From: Photobacterium sp. GJ3 | GTDB taxonomy: Bacteria; Pseudomonadota; Gammaproteobacteria; Enterobacterales; Vibrionaceae | Assembly (NCBI RefSeq): GCF_018199995.1 | Contig: NZ_CP073579.1 | Coordinates: forward strand, 682,001-746,000 | Direction: 5' to 3' | Length of the DNA: 64,000 nt | Shown: piece after piece, positions 52,009 to 61,232 of the stretch | Numbering within the stretch: the stretch's first letter is position 1 | How the letters are laid out: the number at the start of each line of letters is the position of its first letter | Made by a program: the position numbers and the translations under genes | The notes under the pieces: model-generated | Databases searched by the model: none | The model's input: the letters and a program-made list of their open reading frames with translations, nothing else | Told to the model about the DNA's origin: nothing

Positions 52009-52317
52009 GATTGCCCCCGCTTCAAAAACTTCATCAATCATCGTCACTGCATCACTTTTCGGGACAGCATCGGAATTTATTGAGCGTCGGAGCTTCTGTC
52101 ACCAACAGGTTTGAGAGATACCGGGTTGCCAACTACACTCTCAATCAAAGTTGTAACCTTTAAGCATGAAACATACAGTATTTTGCTGGCTTCGTGCTTG
52201 AACATCTGTCTTGAATGGCACCTTGCGTGACTCATCTTGTTGTTCCGGGCGCTCGCCTGTTGACTCAATGCATTGAGCCCGAGGTGTCTGAACATTCATC
52301 AGATATAGGTGTGTACG

Positions 52318-53640
52318 ATGGCCAGAGAGAAGAAAAATCCACCACGAGGTATCTTCGAGTTTTACGAAAAGCACCCAAAGTCTGCAGACCAGAAGATCTT
52401 TGGCCGGGTCAGCTTTCCGGACAGACGCGGTTTTCTGAAAGGCGCCGGTTTAGCCACGATGGCTGCCGTGCTCGGGGGCGCGATTCCATTTCACCGCAAC
52501 ATGCCTGCCGGGATGATTCCGGCTGCATTTGCTGAAGGTCTTGACGATGTCGTGATTGAAGGAAAAGACGGCTTAACCGTTTTGAATGACCGGCCCATGA
52601 ATGCAGAAACACCACCTCATCTGCTGAATGACGATATTACCCCCACTGCGCGTCACTTCATTCGCAATAATGGTGTCCCTCCGGCTGAGGTCAATGCGGA
52701 TGCATGGAAGTTCACGATTGACGGTCTGGTCGATAAACCCATGACATTAACCATTGCTGATCTGAAGAAAAACTTCGAGGTGGTCAAGCAGCAATTGGTT
52801 ATCGAGTGCGGTGGGAACGGACGTGCCTTTTTTGAACCCAAAGCGACAGGGAATCAATGGACATACGGGGCTGTCGCCTGTTCGGAGTGGACTGGTGTTC
52901 GACTGGCTGATGTACTGAAAGCAGCAGGTGTAAAAGACAATGCTGTTTACACGGCTCACTACGGTGCGGACAAGCACCTGTCGGGGCAGGAAGGAAAATT
53001 ACCCATTTCACGGGGTGTCCCCATCGAGAAAGCAATGGGCAGCGACAACCTGATTGCCTTTGCGCAAAACGGTGAGTCACTGCACCCCATGAACGGTGCT
53101 CCATTACGGCTGGTTGTGCCTGGTTGGCCTGGCTCCTGTTCGCAAAAGTGGCTGACACGAATTCAAATCCGGGATCAGATCCATGATGGCCCCAAAATGA
53201 CCGGGACTTCATACCGCGTGCCGAACCGTCCCGTTGCACCCGGTGAAAAAGTAGACGAAAAAGATTTTGAGATTATCGAACGGATGCCGGTGAAATCTCT
53301 GATCACATCGCCACAAACCAATACTCAGGTTTCAGGCAGTGAAGTCGCCGTTCGCGGTCATGCATGGTCTGGCGATCGCAAAGTGGAAAAAGTGCAGGTT
53401 TCCATCGACTTTGGCGCCACCTGGATGGATACAGAACTTGCAGCTCCGGCCAATAAAGGGGCCTGGCAGACCTTCAATCTCAAGGTGAAGTTCCCGCAAC
53501 CCGGCTACTATGAAATTTGGGCAAAAGCCACGGATGATCAAGGGGTCAGCCAACCTTTTGCGATTGCCTGGAATCCCAAAGGTTACCTGAACAACACCTT
53601 CCATCGGGTCGCTGTCGTCGTCAACGGATCACTGACATGA
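52318..53640 (+). CDS. Sulfite dehydrogenase molybdenum subunit (SorA/SoxC-like)
   Basis: 440 residues. The twin-arginine signal PDRRGFLKGAGLATMAAVLG (about 35-54) indicates export folded to the periplasm. The molybdopterin domain has the Cys ligand in VIECGGNGRAFFEPKATG and further contacts in WTYGAVACSEWTGVRLADVL and PGWPGSCSQKWLTRI. The C-terminal dimerisation domain includes VAVRGHAWSGDRKVEKVQVS and ends near NNTFHRVAVVVNGS. It should oxidise sulfite to sulfate and hand electrons to the cytochrome encoded next. I chose ATG 52318; a GTG at 52309 is in frame. Confidence 0.92.
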   Translation: MAREKKNPPRGIFEFYEKHPKSADQKIFGRVSFPDRRGFLKGAGLATMAAVLGGAIPFHRNMPAGMIPAAFAEGLDDVVIEGKDGLTVLNDRPMNAETPPHLLNDDITPTARHFIRNNGVPPAEVNADAWKFTIDGLVDKPMTLTIADLKKNFEVVKQQLVIECGGNGRAFFEPKATGNQWTYGAVACSEWTGVRLADVLKAAGVKDNAVYTAHYGADKHLSGQEGKLPISRGVPIEKAMGSDNLIAFAQNGESLHPMNGAPLRLVVPGWPGSCSQKWLTRIQIRDQIHDGPKMTGTSYRVPNRPVAPGEKVDEKDFEIIERMPVKSLITSPQTNTQVSGSEVAVRGHAWSGDRKVEKVQVSIDFGATWMDTELAAPANKGAWQTFNLKVKFPQPGYYEIWAKATDDQGVSQPFAIAWNPKGYLNNTFHRVAVVVNGSLT

Positions 53641-54296
53641 CCATGGCATCTTTCTGCGAGCGGGTCATCCCACTCTCGTTTCTTCTGAATATTTGGGTCT
53701 GTTTGCCTCTTTCGGCAAACGAATCTCTGATTACTGCTGGTGAAGCACAAGGCTTGGTCTGCAAAGCCTGTCATCAGCTGGAAGCAGAGGGTGTGGTGGT
53801 CGTCGGACCGCCGCTCTGGGGACTGGCTGATCGTCCGATCGCCAGTTTTGACGGCTTTCAATACAGTGACGCCTTAAAACAACAGCAAGGAAAATGGGAC
53901 GCGGACAAGCTGGATGCCTTTATCGCCTCCCCCGAAGACTTCGCCCCCGGTACAAACATGCTTTTCCCGGGCATCAAAGACCCGGGTGCCCGCGCAGCGA
54001 TCATTGCCTGGCTAGCGACTAAAAATCCCTCTCCGCCGGATTGGTCCACCCCTTTTGAAAGTGAGCCGGTCAAATCCCCAGGGGAGGACATTCTGACCCC
54101 AGGAGAAAACATGACGCTGGTGGCAACGGCCTGCTCTGCCTGCCATTCACTCCATCTCGTCACACAGCAGGCACTCAGCCAAGAACGATGGGATGAACTT
54201 TTAGTCTGGATGGTTGAGGAACAGGGAATGGCTGAGCCGGAACCCAGTGATCGGGAGGCGATACTCACCTATCTGTCGACCTATTATGGGAGCTAG
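53637..54296 (+). CDS. Dihaem c-type cytochrome of sulfite dehydrogenase
   Basis: 219 residues. A Sec-type signal (CERVIPLSFLLNIWVCLPLS then ANE) precedes two haem c sites: VCKACHQLE (about residues 42-46) and ACSACHSLH (about 166-170). The first domain resembles cytochrome c with MLFPGIKDP as a likely Met ligand region; the second is more like the haem domain of sulfite dehydrogenase small subunits. It overlaps the Mo subunit by 4 bases (ATGA), which supports a complex. Confidence 0.9.
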   Translation: MTMASFCERVIPLSFLLNIWVCLPLSANESLITAGEAQGLVCKACHQLEAEGVVVVGPPLWGLADRPIASFDGFQYSDALKQQQGKWDADKLDAFIASPEDFAPGTNMLFPGIKDPGARAAIIAWLATKNPSPPDWSTPFESEPVKSPGEDILTPGENMTLVATACSACHSLHLVTQQALSQERWDELLVWMVEEQGMAEPEPSDREAILTYLSTYYGS

Positions 54297-54437
54297 GTCA
54301 TATTTACATATCGTCAATGATCAGAACTATCGATACATCCCAGACACCATTAGATGTTTTTTATCTGACTGAAGTCTCAACTGACAAACTTGATGCATAG
54401 TAAACTCCATGTCCTCACACTGTACATGGAGGTTCAT

Positions 54438-55364
54438 ATGCCTGGTGCTTTTGCTCACATCACAGCGGTCAATGTGGCTTCTGCCAACAATGCGATGCAG
54501 GCGCTAAACATGCCGAACAAAGCTAAAAAAGCTTTAGCGCAAAACAAAAGGTACTTAGAGCTGGGTTGTGTCAGCCCCGACTTCCCTTATCTCGCCATTC
54601 TGAATTCAGCACAAAACAAGTGGGCCGATGAAATGCACTACAACGATGTGGGTACGTTGATCAATGTGCTCATTCAGGAGGTCAAAGCAGTCGAACACGA
54701 ACACTTTGACAAAGCCTTTGCCTGGCTATGCGGCTTTGTTTCACATGTCGCTGCTGATATTACGATTCATCCGGTCGTGGAAATGAAAGTGGGTCCTTAT
54801 GCGGAAAACGCAAAACAACACAGGATCTGTGAGATGAATCAGGATGCTTATATCTGGCCATCCAGAATGCAACTCGGACAGCTCGGTTTGGCCGATCGTG
54901 TCAAAGAGAATATCGGCAGTTGTGTCGACAGTCAGGACGATAGTCGCATCGATCCAATCATCCGGCAAATTTGGTGTAATGCCCTTTCCGTTGTCTATCC
55001 TGCATACGCAAATGAATGTGAGCCGGACATTCACGCCTGGCATCAAGGTTTTCAGACGGTTGTGAATCATGCCGAGGAGTCACACCGATTATTCCCATGG
55101 GCACGTCATGTTGCCGCCAGACACGGGTTAACTTACCCGCTTCAAGAGGAAGTCAATCCAGTTTATATCGAGCATTTAGAAACACCGGATGGCCTGAAAC
55201 ACTATGATGAGATCTTTGATAAAGCCGTTGAAACGATCCAATTATTTTGGGAACAAACTGCGAGTTGTGTATTTGAAAACCAGACGACAGGCTTTTTCAA
55301 AAATTGGAATTTAGATACCGGCTACTGTGAAGATGGTCAGCTGACTGCATGGAGGGCGCTATGA
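54438..55364 (+). CDS. Zinc-dependent phospholipase C-like protein
   Basis: 308 residues. The N-terminus MPGAFAHITAVNVAS and later WLCGFVSHVAADITIHPVVE carry the His and Asp positions of the zinc-dependent phospholipase C family (PF00882); LELGCVSPDFPYL also fits. No signal peptide is visible, unlike secreted clostridial alpha-toxin-type enzymes, so it may act in the cytosol. TGGAGG lies 4 bases before ATG 54438. Its stop overlaps the start of the next gene by 4 bases. Confidence 0.85.
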   Translation: MPGAFAHITAVNVASANNAMQALNMPNKAKKALAQNKRYLELGCVSPDFPYLAILNSAQNKWADEMHYNDVGTLINVLIQEVKAVEHEHFDKAFAWLCGFVSHVAADITIHPVVEMKVGPYAENAKQHRICEMNQDAYIWPSRMQLGQLGLADRVKENIGSCVDSQDDSRIDPIIRQIWCNALSVVYPAYANECEPDIHAWHQGFQTVVNHAEESHRLFPWARHVAARHGLTYPLQEEVNPVYIEHLETPDGLKHYDEIFDKAVETIQLFWEQTASCVFENQTTGFFKNWNLDTGYCEDGQLTAWRAL

Positions 55365-55789
55365 GATTATTCACCACAGTCGCGTTATTTTTAACTGTCA
55401 CTTCTTGTACAACACAAGCCGAATATCCTGAAGAAGTCATGTATGACATCGCTTCAATTTTAAAAGATATCAGTCAAGCTGTTGATGGTGAGCTGAAGTA
55501 TGAAGATACAACAGGGCTCACAAGTGAAGAAGTGATCAAAAACGCAACTGCTTCAATCCCGGATCAACTCGCGAAACTCCCCAAACTGGCTGTCGAAGGG
55601 AACGTCTCTCGTTATCGTATTATTTCAGAATTTCAGGGCAACAATGCTGTCATGCTGATCTGTGATGGCGATATCGCACTGATGGAAGATGTCGGCTGCA
55701 ATACAGAATTTGATAACATTTACTGGCACTCTCCGCAGCCCAACACCTGCACAATCAAACTCGATGCAGCCGCTATTTGCGGTAACTAG
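55361..55789 (+). CDS. Small lipoprotein coupled to phospholipase-like gene
   Basis: 142 residues from ATG 55361 with GGAGG upstream. The signal MRLFTTVALFLTVTSCTTQA has lipobox VTSC. The mature part holds two more Cys pairs (VMLICDGDIALMEDVGCNTE and PNTCTIKLDAAAICGN). No known domain. The 4-base overlap with the phospholipase-like gene indicates coupled translation and perhaps joint function. Confidence 0.75.
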   Translation: MRLFTTVALFLTVTSCTTQAEYPEEVMYDIASILKDISQAVDGELKYEDTTGLTSEEVIKNATASIPDQLAKLPKLAVEGNVSRYRIISEFQGNNAVMLICDGDIALMEDVGCNTEFDNIYWHSPQPNTCTIKLDAAAICGN

Positions 55790-55910
55790 GATCGGGGGGG
55801 CAATCACAGCCTCATGGCAGAACCATACGAGTCTGCCATGAGGTATACGGATTCAGACCTGATCTGGCAGTCAGCCATACCGACGATGCGCTCCCCCTGT
55901 TTAAACCCGG

Positions 55911-56891
55911 TTATTCATGACCGAGACTTTCCCACTCTGTGAGCAACTGCATGATGTTGCATGAGTCTTGCCAGGTTGCACAGGGGCTCACCAGTTCCTT
56001 TCGTCCGGCTTCTACCGCTTCACGTATTTGCCGTACCTGATAAAAGAATGCATCGCCTTGGGCGGTGACTGCGATATCGCGTTTTGAAGTTTCATAGATT
56101 TCAACACTGAAGTGGTTTTCTCGTGCCGGAAGCCACGGATTCGATACCATGGTGATACAACCCTGACTGCCAAGGATCGTAAACTGATGCTTCAAACCAT
56201 GGTCTTCAGCGGTATGGACAAAAGCAGAGTTTTGTTCACCAAAACTCATCAGTAAGCTCGATTCACAAATATTGTTATCCGCTCCCCTTCGGCTCACTGC
56301 CTGCAGAGTACGATTCTCGAAAGCTTGTTCGCCCAGCATCGTTTTCACAACCAGATACACTAAAGACACCGGGTAACACCCCAGATTATATAAAGCGCCT
56401 TTGCTCTCCGGATTGACGAACTGCGCAATCGAAGCGATGTACGATGTATGAATCGAGCGCAGTTCACCGATTTCTCCAGATTCAAGCACCGCAACCAGCT
56501 CACGAATCAATGGATGATGCAGGTACATCAAACCTTCGGCAAAAAACACCTGGTGTTGCCTGACGGCTTGCAGTGCCAGCTCAGTTTTCGCCATATCAAT
56601 CGAAAGCGACTTCTCACACAGAATCGCTTTGCCTTGTTGCGCCGCTTTCAGGATAAAATCATGGTGAAGGTGATTCGGCAAAGCGATGTAAATGATATCG
56701 ACCTGTTCATCACGCAAAAGCATTTCATAATCTGTGTAGGTTTTCTCAACAGCATGCTGCCTGGCAAACGCAGATAAGTTATCCGCTGAACGGCCGGCCA
56801 CGGCATACAGCTCACTTTGATCGTCGCCTTTGATCGCTTCTGCCATCACGCCAGAAATAAAACTTGTTCCAAGAATTCCCCAATTCATCAT
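55911..56891 (-). CDS. Gfo/Idh/MocA family oxidoreductase
   Basis: 326 residues. The Rossmann fold starts NWGILGTSFISGVMAEAIKG and continues with IYIALPNHLHHDFILKAAQQ, GKAILCEKSLSID (EKP-like motif with Ser) and FFAEGLMYLHHPLIRELVAV. Substrate likely a sugar or polyol derivative; not determinable here. Divergent from the LysR gene (123 bases apart), which might regulate it. Confidence 0.9.
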   Translation of the reverse strand: MMNWGILGTSFISGVMAEAIKGDDQSELYAVAGRSADNLSAFARQHAVEKTYTDYEMLLRDEQVDIIYIALPNHLHHDFILKAAQQGKAILCEKSLSIDMAKTELALQAVRQHQVFFAEGLMYLHHPLIRELVAVLESGEIGELRSIHTSYIASIAQFVNPESKGALYNLGCYPVSLVYLVVKTMLGEQAFENRTLQAVSRRGADNNICESSLLMSFGEQNSAFVHTAEDHGLKHQFTILGSQGCITMVSNPWLPARENHFSVEIYETSKRDIAVTAQGDAFFYQVRQIREAVEAGRKELVSPCATWQDSCNIMQLLTEWESLGHE

Positions 56892-57014
56892 GCCTTCTCT
56901 CCGTTTTTGTGTGTTTCAAAGGCCTGAACCTGCTCAGTGAACACCAACTTTAATGAACGCCACTGGATTGATAAACTTGCCTTCAGTCAATTCTTTATCA
57001 ACCTATAGTGTGCA

Positions 57015-57911
57015 ATGGACAAACTGACCAGCATGAGAGTGTTCGCGTATGTTGTCGAACACGGCAGCTTTCGCAACGCAGCTCACCACTTTGATCTTTC
57101 CCCCACCATGATCGGCAAACATGTCCGTTTTTTAGAACAAAGCTTGGGGACACAACTGATTCATCGCACCACAAGAAAACAGTCCCTGACCGAAGCAGGA
57201 AAACTTTACTACCAAGAGTGCCATCGCATTATTGAAGACATTAGCAATGCAGAAAACCTGATCCATACATTAGTGAACAGGCCACGAGGAACAGTAAAAG
57301 TGAACTGCCCGGTGACGTATGGAAAAAGAATTCTTGCCCCGATCGTAGCCGATTTTCTTGCTCAGTACCCTGATATCCATGTGGCGTTAATGCTCGACAA
57401 TCATCTGATCGACCCGTTTCGCTCCGATGCCGACGTGATCATTCGGATCGGTGAACTGGTGGATTCTTCACTGGTCGCAAGAAAATTAGGCAACTACGAG
57501 ATGACCTACTGTGCCGCCCCGAGTTATCTTGAACAGCATGGACAGATCAATTCATTAACTGATCTCAGCCATCACAGCTGCCTTGGCTTTCAATACCATC
57601 AAGGGGAATGCCAGCAAGTCATCAATTTGCCGTCCAATACCTTTCGCCGCAACAACACCCGGCTCACCTCAAATAATGGTGATGTCTTGAAATATGCATC
57701 CATTCAAGGCGCTGGCGTGCTGCTTCAGCCAAAGATATTGGTCGAACAGGAAATCGCATCAGGGCACTTAGTGGAAATACTCAAAGACGCGGTTCCGAAA
57801 GCCAAGCCGATTCACCTTCTGTATCGTTCAAAGCATCTGTCTCTGAAAAACCGCACCTTCATTGATTTTGTACTTGGTGCAGTAAATTTGGGGGACGTGA
57901 TCGTGAGATAA
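57015..57911 (+). CDS. LysR-family regulator
   Basis: 298 residues. The HTH region reads RVFAYVVEHGSFRNAAHHFD, LSPTMIGKHVRFLEQSLGTQ (about 8-47), then LIHRTTRKQSLTEAGKLYYQ. The effector domain starts at about residue 90 (GTVKVNCPVTYGKRILAPIV). CrgA-like subgroup by pattern. Divergent from a Gfo/Idh/MocA enzyme gene, the most likely target. Confidence 0.92.
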   Translation: MDKLTSMRVFAYVVEHGSFRNAAHHFDLSPTMIGKHVRFLEQSLGTQLIHRTTRKQSLTEAGKLYYQECHRIIEDISNAENLIHTLVNRPRGTVKVNCPVTYGKRILAPIVADFLAQYPDIHVALMLDNHLIDPFRSDADVIIRIGELVDSSLVARKLGNYEMTYCAAPSYLEQHGQINSLTDLSHHSCLGFQYHQGECQQVINLPSNTFRRNNTRLTSNNGDVLKYASIQGAGVLLQPKILVEQEIASGHLVEILKDAVPKAKPIHLLYRSKHLSLKNRTFIDFVLGAVNLGDVIVR

Positions 57912-58112
57912 GGCTGGACGTCTAGACTTTATCTTTTATCCATTGTCAGTTCAGGAATCCCCGCCAACACAAAAAGAAACTCCGGGTTTATATATATATT
58001 ATCCACACGAATAATGTGAGCCAACTCAACTGTATGAACCTTCCCCAACCGCATAATCAGCTCGGCTTCATTCAAAAAAGCCTAATTTATTACCTTTCAG
58101 ATGGAACCGAAG

Positions 58113-59675
58113 ATGAAGAAAACCATTCACAGACCAAGCCTGGTGACGCTGGTCGCTGCGCTGTTGGGCACATCCTCCTATGCCGTTGCCGAAGTGCATC
58201 AGGTTACGCTGCTACATACCAACGACATTGAAAGTGTCTATGAGCCCGTTGATGCATTTTGGAACCCAGCGATCACCCGAATCGGAGGTATCCCCTATCT
58301 CGCCACACTCATCAAAGAAACGAGAGCGAAAGAAAAGACAAGTTTCCTCCTTGATGCTGGTGACATTTTCACGGGATCACTGGCAAAAAAATCTAAAGGG
58401 AAGCTCTCTTTCGATTTATACAGCGCCATGGGCTACGACGCAATCACACTGGGAAATCACGAGTTTGAATACGGTTGGGAAACGCTCAAGCAAACGATGC
58501 CCAGAGCCGCTTACCCCGTGTTGAATGCGAATATCAAATTTGAGCAAAATGACGCTCCTTTTGCTCAGCCTTATACCATTCTTGAACAGAATGGTGTTCG
58601 AGTGGGTGTCATTGGCGTGATGGGGATTGATGCCTTCTATAACACGATGTGGAAAGGGAACAGAAAAGGTTTAACCATTGATAACCCCATTGAAGTAACC
58701 CAATACTGGGTGGACAAAATTCGTGATGACGTCGATATGATTGTTGTTCTGACTCACCAGAATAAAACCGCCCCAATGCAAACCGACAAAGAAGCCGATC
58801 CAGAAGTACAACGTGGTTTCGATGAAGACTATGACATGGCGGGCAAATTGAAAGGGGTTGACGTCATTTTTGGTGGCCATTCCGACCATGGTTTGTGGAA
58901 ACCCGTTGTTCATCCTAAAACAGGCACAGTTATCGGCTTAACTTTCGGGCAAGGGAAATACCTTGGCTACACAAAATTTTCCGTCGATACTGATAAACAT
59001 GATGTCAAGCTGCTTGAAGGTAAACTGATTCCGGTTGAATCAGACAAACTGAAGCGCGATGAGAAAACCAGCCAGTTAATTGAAACCGCACGCAACAAAC
59101 ACCCGGAACTGACGCAGACATTAGCGACGCTGAACAAAACCGCTTACCGCAGCTATTACCGGGAATCAAATGTCGGTAACTTGGTTGCCGATATGATGCG
59201 CACTGCTGCAAATGCCGACATCAGTATGATCAGCTCTGGCAGTATACGTGTCGATCTGAACCAAGGCCCGGTGACCATGGAAAATATAATGGATCTCTTC
59301 CCATTCACCGATAAGCTGTCTCTGGTTGAGCTGACAGGAAAACAAGTCAAAGATCTGCTGGAGTACAGTTACACTCTCCCTTACGGATTAGCGCAATTCT
59401 CGGGTATCGAGGCACAATACGATAGTCAGAAACCAGAAGGAAACCGTTTACTGGCACTCAATATCAATGGCAGCGCAGTTGATGACGACCAGGTTTACAA
59501 GGTCGCGACCTATTCTTATGCTGCGAGTGGTGGCGATGGCTATAAAGTGTTTGCTGAGGGTAAAATGCTGTCTGAAACAGGCTCGATCACTCAAGTACTG
59601 ATTGATCAGCTGAAAGCGCAGAAAAACGTTCAGGTGCCCGCTCTAGGCCGTCAAATCGACGTATCCAAACAATAA
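58113..59675 (+). CDS. Periplasmic 5'-nucleotidase family protein
   Basis: 520 residues. A signal peptide (MKKTIHRPSLVTLVAALLGT then SSYAVAE) is followed by the metallophosphatase motifs QVTLLHTNDIESVYEP, LDAGDIFTGS, ITLGNHEFEYG, IVVLTHQNKT and IFGGHSDHG, and the C-terminal domain with MISSGSIRVDLNQGPVTMEN and YSYAASGGDGYKVFAEGK. It should dephosphorylate nucleotides or related compounds in the periplasm. I chose ATG 58113 by signal peptide. The next gene begins 21 bases later on the same strand. Confidence 0.92.
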   Translation: MKKTIHRPSLVTLVAALLGTSSYAVAEVHQVTLLHTNDIESVYEPVDAFWNPAITRIGGIPYLATLIKETRAKEKTSFLLDAGDIFTGSLAKKSKGKLSFDLYSAMGYDAITLGNHEFEYGWETLKQTMPRAAYPVLNANIKFEQNDAPFAQPYTILEQNGVRVGVIGVMGIDAFYNTMWKGNRKGLTIDNPIEVTQYWVDKIRDDVDMIVVLTHQNKTAPMQTDKEADPEVQRGFDEDYDMAGKLKGVDVIFGGHSDHGLWKPVVHPKTGTVIGLTFGQGKYLGYTKFSVDTDKHDVKLLEGKLIPVESDKLKRDEKTSQLIETARNKHPELTQTLATLNKTAYRSYYRESNVGNLVADMMRTAANADISMISSGSIRVDLNQGPVTMENIMDLFPFTDKLSLVELTGKQVKDLLEYSYTLPYGLAQFSGIEAQYDSQKPEGNRLLALNINGSAVDDDQVYKVATYSYAASGGDGYKVFAEGKMLSETGSITQVLIDQLKAQKNVQVPALGRQIDVSKQ

Positions 59676-59696
59676 AGACGCTGTGGAGGGTAAGCC

Positions 59697-61115
59697 GTGC
59701 CTTTCAGAGAAGATTACAATGGGTGCAAGACTTACGGTTGCCCAAATTGTGGCAATCCCGAACCGTCACTCTACTCGCGCTCAGACAGGCTCGGTTACGA
59801 TGCTTGGTATTGCTCTGCATGCGGTGCTTACCCGCCCGTATTATTGAATCAACCGATCATCGCACTGGCGGAGCAAATTCGTTCCCGCCAGTGTGATCAC
59901 TCCCTCTTTCGCAGCTGCGCGTGCCGGCAGCCAACATTCCAGCGCTATGGCTTTACCGCAAGCGGCAGTCAACGCGTACAATGCACGCAATGCCGTCAAG
60001 TGCTCACCTTACCCAATGCCAGAAAGCTGGCGGATCTACTTCAGCCTCTCATGGATGCCTTAATCCATCAGGTTCGGCCCGAAGCGCTCCAAAAGACATG
60101 CAATCTGAGCGGCAAAGCGTTTGCAAAACGTCTGTCTCTCCTCGCCCGGCTACTCGCTCAAGTAAGCCGCAGCTGGGAAAAAAGATACAAATTCGCCTTG
60201 ATTCAAACCCGCACGACACGACAAGTCTGCCGCTCTGGCTTTCAACACGACAATAGCCAGCAATGTGAAACCCACCTTTGGACGCTTTCGAGTGCAGATT
60301 CCCAGTCCGGCTATCTGCTGTTGTTCAACGACAATGCACTATATAAAGACACCCTGCTCGCGCCATCAGTGCTGGCACAGAGCCTTTATCACCTCGATCA
60401 TGTCGAGCCAGTCTTAGAACATTTCATCGATGTATTGAGTAAAGCCGAGAATACATACAGCAAGATATTAGCCCGCAGCCAGTTCGATAAACTGGCATAC
60501 AGCCTCCAACGTCATGCTAAATCAAAAGAGGCACAGATACTTCGCCCAGTCTACGCCGCCCATGCCCATTTCCAAAACCTGTACATGATGACACATAGCG
60601 TGCCGCCATCAGCGATTGCTCTGGAGCATGAAAGCTTCTTGCGTGGCGCTTCTATCACAGCGTTTAGCCACGAAATACAAAAAGGCCAAACCGATCTTTA
60701 CTATTATCATTTAACCGAAAATAATGGCAGAACGCTGTCGCCTTCAATCAGTAAAAATATGAGTTGGTGGAATGAGAAATGGTATCGGTTACCGATTGAA
60801 AACCTCTATGGACGTTGGCAGTCAGGCATTGGCGTGCTAACCAATGAACAAAACAAAATTCATCAGATTTTTCCTTCACATCCTGACTGGAACCAATATT
60901 TCTGGCATGGTTTTAACCAATGGCTTACGCCACAATACGCCCGACGCATTAGCCTGAATCGGCTTCATCAATGGCAAACCATCTATCAGTATTTTTACAA
61001 TATTGTTTTTACCGATCGGATCAACATTGAAACAATGTACAACGTTCAACCAATAAAAATAATCACAATTGTAGATTTTATAAATCAGGACAAATTTGAC
61101 TCACGCCACCTGTAA
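59697..61115 (+). CDS. Zinc-ribbon protein of unknown function (IS1 InsA-like N-terminus)
   Basis: 472 residues from GTG 59697, with GGAGG seven bases upstream. The N-terminus has paired Cys ribbons: YGCPNCGNPEPSLY (CxxC about 15-18), WYCSACGAYPP (CxxC 39-42), CACRQPTFQRYGFTASGSQR and VQCTQCRQVL, like transposase zinc ribbons. The remaining 370 residues have no recognised catalytic core and no obvious DDE triad. I recall vibrio proteins of this kind annotated only as cytoplasmic protein. The tight spacing after the 5'-nucleotidase gene suggests co-expression, but the role is unknown. Confidence 0.75.
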   Translation: MPFREDYNGCKTYGCPNCGNPEPSLYSRSDRLGYDAWYCSACGAYPPVLLNQPIIALAEQIRSRQCDHSLFRSCACRQPTFQRYGFTASGSQRVQCTQCRQVLTLPNARKLADLLQPLMDALIHQVRPEALQKTCNLSGKAFAKRLSLLARLLAQVSRSWEKRYKFALIQTRTTRQVCRSGFQHDNSQQCETHLWTLSSADSQSGYLLLFNDNALYKDTLLAPSVLAQSLYHLDHVEPVLEHFIDVLSKAENTYSKILARSQFDKLAYSLQRHAKSKEAQILRPVYAAHAHFQNLYMMTHSVPPSAIALEHESFLRGASITAFSHEIQKGQTDLYYYHLTENNGRTLSPSISKNMSWWNEKWYRLPIENLYGRWQSGIGVLTNEQNKIHQIFPSHPDWNQYFWHGFNQWLTPQYARRISLNRLHQWQTIYQYFYNIVFTDRINIETMYNVQPIKIITIVDFINQDKFDSRHL

Positions 61116-61232
61116 TTACGAGGATGTCATCAGTAAAAATAAAATCGCCGAAATTGAACGTTTGAATCCATCGTTGGTTATTTCACTTTGACTTCAACGA
61201 ATCAATGATTTAGCTGTTATTTTTCGGGGAAA

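Noticed and set aside
52077-52295. Minus-strand ORF in the gap before the sulfite dehydrogenase genes
   Set aside because: No ribosome site, no recognisable sequence, and it covers the likely promoter of the sulfite dehydrogenase operon.
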